Shown one piece after another: positions 62,448-64,000 of a stretch of DNA of 64,000 bases. The stretch is taken from the NCBI GenBank assembly GCA_965115835.1, contig OZ220471.1:2604001-2668000 (forward strand), in the 5' to 3' direction. The notes under the pieces are model-generated. The model was not told the DNA's origin and ran no database searches. It saw only the letters and a program-made list of their open reading frames with translations. Made by a program: the position numbers and the translations under genes. Within the stretch, counting starts at the first letter, position 1. Every line of letters starts with the position of its first letter. Origin of the DNA: Foliamicus sp965115835. GTDB lineage: Bacteria; Pseudomonadota; Gammaproteobacteria; Steroidobacterales; Foliamicaceae.

Positions 62448-62741
62448 TGCTCCTCTCTACCGCCCTTCAATAATTGCAAGGGTAGCCGGTGTCTCAACAA
62501 TGTTGGCAGAAAGGGGGGAGCAGGAAGCGGCGAAACTCATTTGAGGAACGCGACAGCGTTTGGGCCGTATTTGATCGTGACGAACACGATAAATTTGAAG
62601 AAGCAGTCAATCTATGTGAATCGAATGGCATCGGAGTAGCCCGATCCAATCCGTGCTTCGAGGTCTGGCTGATCCTGCATGAAACTGATTTTGATCGACC
62701 GGATGGCCGCACAGAAGTGCAGAGGGAATTGAGCCGATTAA

Positions 62742-64000
62742 CCCGCATATTTCACCGAATGGGAGAGATGGGGCCTTGAACTGTATAATAATCAGTGCGT
62801 TAGATAGCCTATACAGGAGGCCCCAATGGCGACACAGTGTACCCTGAAATCCCTTTCGTTTTCCCCCTCCGGTCGACGTCAGGTAATTGGTCGATTCGAT
62901 GGCGGTCCGATGACCTCGGACGCGGGGGGTCTGCTGCTGCGCGAGACGGATTTGCGCATCGGGCTGTCGAGGCGTTTGAAGTCGTGCTTTGTTGACTACC
63001 GCAACCCCAACAGTGTGGAGCACAGGCTGCGGCCGTTGCTGGCGCAGCGGGTGATCGGTCTGGCGCTGGGTTACGAGGATCTCAACGACCATGACGAGTT
63101 GCGCCGCGATCCGTTGATGGCGTTGCTGGTGGGGCGCTCGGATGGGACGGGTGCGCGCCGTGCACGCCGTGCACGTCGGGCACGCCGTCGCAACGGTGAC
63201 CGTGCGCTGGCCGGTTCAAGCACCTTGAACCGCTTGGAGTTGGGCGACGAAGGAGCGGCTTGGGATCGCTACAAGCGCATTGTTGGGAACCCACAAGCGA
63301 TGGACCGGTTGCTGGTGGATGTGTTCATGGAGTCTTATGCCGAGCCGCCGGAGGCGATCTGGCTGGATCTGGATGCGACCGACGACCCGCTGCACGGCAA
63401 TCAGCAGGGGCGGTTTTTCCATGGCTACTATGGGCAGTATTGCTATCTGCCTTTGTATATCTTTTGCGGCGAGCACCTGCTGTGCGCCCGCCTTCGCGAG
63501 GCGGATGTCGATCCCGCCGCCGGCAGCGTGGAAGAGTTGGAGTGGATCGTTGGGCAGATCCGCACAAGGTGGCCGAGCGTTCCCATCGTCGTGCGGGGCG
63601 ACTCGGGGTTTTGCAGGGAGGCCATCATGGCCTGGTGCGAGCAACACGGCGTGGAGTATGTCTTGGGGCTGGGAGGCAATGCCCGATTGGTGAAACGGAT
63701 CGACAAGGCGCTGCGCAAGTCCCGCGCCCGTCACGTGGCCACGGGGCAGCCGTCGCGGCGATTCCGGTCGTTTCGATACCGTACGCGCAAGACCTGGGGT
63801 CGAGCGCGGCGTGTGGTGGGCAAGGCGGAATGGTTGGCCAAGGGGGCCAACCCACGGTTTGTGGTCACCAGCCTGCCCTGCCAAGTCGCCGGCGCCCAGC
63901 ATCTGTATGAGGATCTGTATTGCGCCCGCGGCGAAATGGAGAACCGGATCAAGGAACAGCAACTGGGCCTGTTCGCCGACCGCACCAGCAGCGCCAGCAT
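62742..64000 (+). mobile_element. IS1380-family insertion sequence, copy 2 (runs off right edge)
   Basis: Starts with CCCGCATATTTCACC after TTAA at 62738-62741, inside rloB. Nearly identical to copy 1 but inverted; the second end is outside the window. Confidence 0.92.
62826..64000 (+). CDS. IS1380-family transposase, copy 2 (partial at window edge)
   Basis: ATG 62826; open to the edge (about 391 codons). Same sequence as the copy at 29280-30710 except for scattered changes and nine extra bases in the Arg/Ala run near residue 115. The catalytic Asp residues in WLDLDATDDPLHG and VVRGDSGF are present and the Glu region YCARGEMENR is just reached. Confidence 0.92.
   Translation, partial: MATQCTLKSLSFSPSGRRQVIGRFDGGPMTSDAGGLLLRETDLRIGLSRRLKSCFVDYRNPNSVEHRLRPLLAQRVIGLALGYEDLNDHDELRRDPLMALLVGRSDGTGARRARRARRARRRNGDRALAGSSTLNRLELGDEGAAWDRYKRIVGNPQAMDRLLVDVFMESYAEPPEAIWLDLDATDDPLHGNQQGRFFHGYYGQYCYLPLYIFCGEHLLCARLREADVDPAAGSVEELEWIVGQIRTRWPSVPIVVRGDSGFCREAIMAWCEQHGVEYVLGLGGNARLVKRIDKALRKSRARHVATGQPSRRFRSFRYRTRKTWGRARRVVGKAEWLAKGANPRFVVTSLPCQVAGAQHLYEDLYCARGEMENRIKEQQLGLFADRTSSAS

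Larger units (their letters stand above)
60912..62514 (-). mobile_element. IS3-family insertion sequence (near-complete)
   Basis: About 1.6 kb with imperfect inverted ends: left GGAACCTGTCAACGCCATTG, right (complement) CCTTTCTGCCAACATTG, both then TTGAGACA-CGG. Exact outer bases are uncertain by a few positions. Two genes in the orfA-orfB layout. Fossil ends of the same IS lie at 13841, 28738-28890 and 54838. Confidence 0.85.
60679..62741 (+). pseudogene. rloB, interrupted by the IS3-family element and cut by IS1380
   Basis: 5' part, 60679-60911: ATG 60679, then RRGPKRESKAHFVLFCEG, STEPAYFHAIRQKW, the RloB/TOPRIM-like start. 3' part, 62515-62741: DSVWAVFDRDEHDKFEEAV, then SNPCFEVWLILHETDFD, the RloB core, in frame if the IS and a few G bases are removed. 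The reading ends at the TTAA where IS1380 copy 2 inserts. RloB is thought to be the nuclease-type effector released or controlled by the ATPase. Here it is split twice, so the module should be inactive. Confidence 0.8.

Noticed and set aside
29071..64000. Composite transposon carried by the IS1380 pair
   Set aside because: The bracketed 31.9 kb holds gshA, mdh and mevalonate genes; movement as a unit is unlikely. Inversion is the more plausible effect.
1..64000. CRISPR arrays, rRNA and tRNA genes
   Set aside because: No regularly spaced repeats of CRISPR size and no rRNA sequence seen; no tRNA recognised by eye, though a tRNA scan would be more reliable.

Overview
The window looks like a high-GC gammaproteobacterial chromosome. 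The evidence is gene content and order: aroK-aroB-dgt-pyrF, tesA divergent from a ybbA-type ABC gene, gshA-ppc, gspA-gspB, Mdh, TonB/PepSY iron uptake. Unusually for this class, it carries mevalonate-pathway genes (HMG-CoA synthase, phosphomevalonate kinase, diphosphomevalonate decarboxylase) next to a farnesyl-diphosphate-synthase-type gene. I cannot name the species.

Layout. 0-13.8 kb is mostly core: a 3'-truncated (by the window edge) exonuclease-RecQ helicase, aroK, aroB, dgt, pyrF, tesA, ybbA, a Kef-type antiporter, an oligopeptidase B and ybbP. 13.8-23.1 kb is a decayed mobile segment: the tail of a MobF/TraI relaxase, a chimeric DUF3800 gene, a 2,100-residue secreted FN3/LRR protein with a 16-C tract at its 5' end, and a zinc-ribbon gene, with two ~280-bp direct repeats around the big gene. 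23.5-28.9 kb is the most interesting part: two divergent gene groups. One (minus) has a sigma-like factor, an unknown protein, a protein with a proteasome-beta-like N-terminus, and a small protein. The other (plus) has a ubiquitin-like/E2 fusion, a JAB/E1 fusion and a DUF6527 metal-binding protein. 29-36 kb continues as a defence-type island: an IS1380 copy, a 5'-truncated Mrr nuclease, an ISAs1 fossil and a 1,067-residue P-loop ATPase/phosphoribosyltransferase fusion. 37-53 kb returns to core functions. 53-64 kb holds a degenerate ImmA/IrrE-like protein, a broken and an intact TonB receptor, a PepSY protein, and an RloA/RloB pair in which rloB is broken by an IS3-family element and then by a second IS1380 copy that runs off the window.

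How it fits together. The ubiquitin-like genes give all the parts for activating (E1), passing on (E2), and removing (JAB) a ubiquitin-like tag. The divergent Ntn-hydrolase-like protein would be a candidate downstream protease. This linkage is inferred from position and motifs only. The island is being eroded by insertion sequences: IS3, IS1380 and ISAs1 fragments and a three-copy 119-126 bp MITE-like repeat mark most of its edges. The two IS1380 copies are inverted relative to each other and bracket about 31.9 kb.
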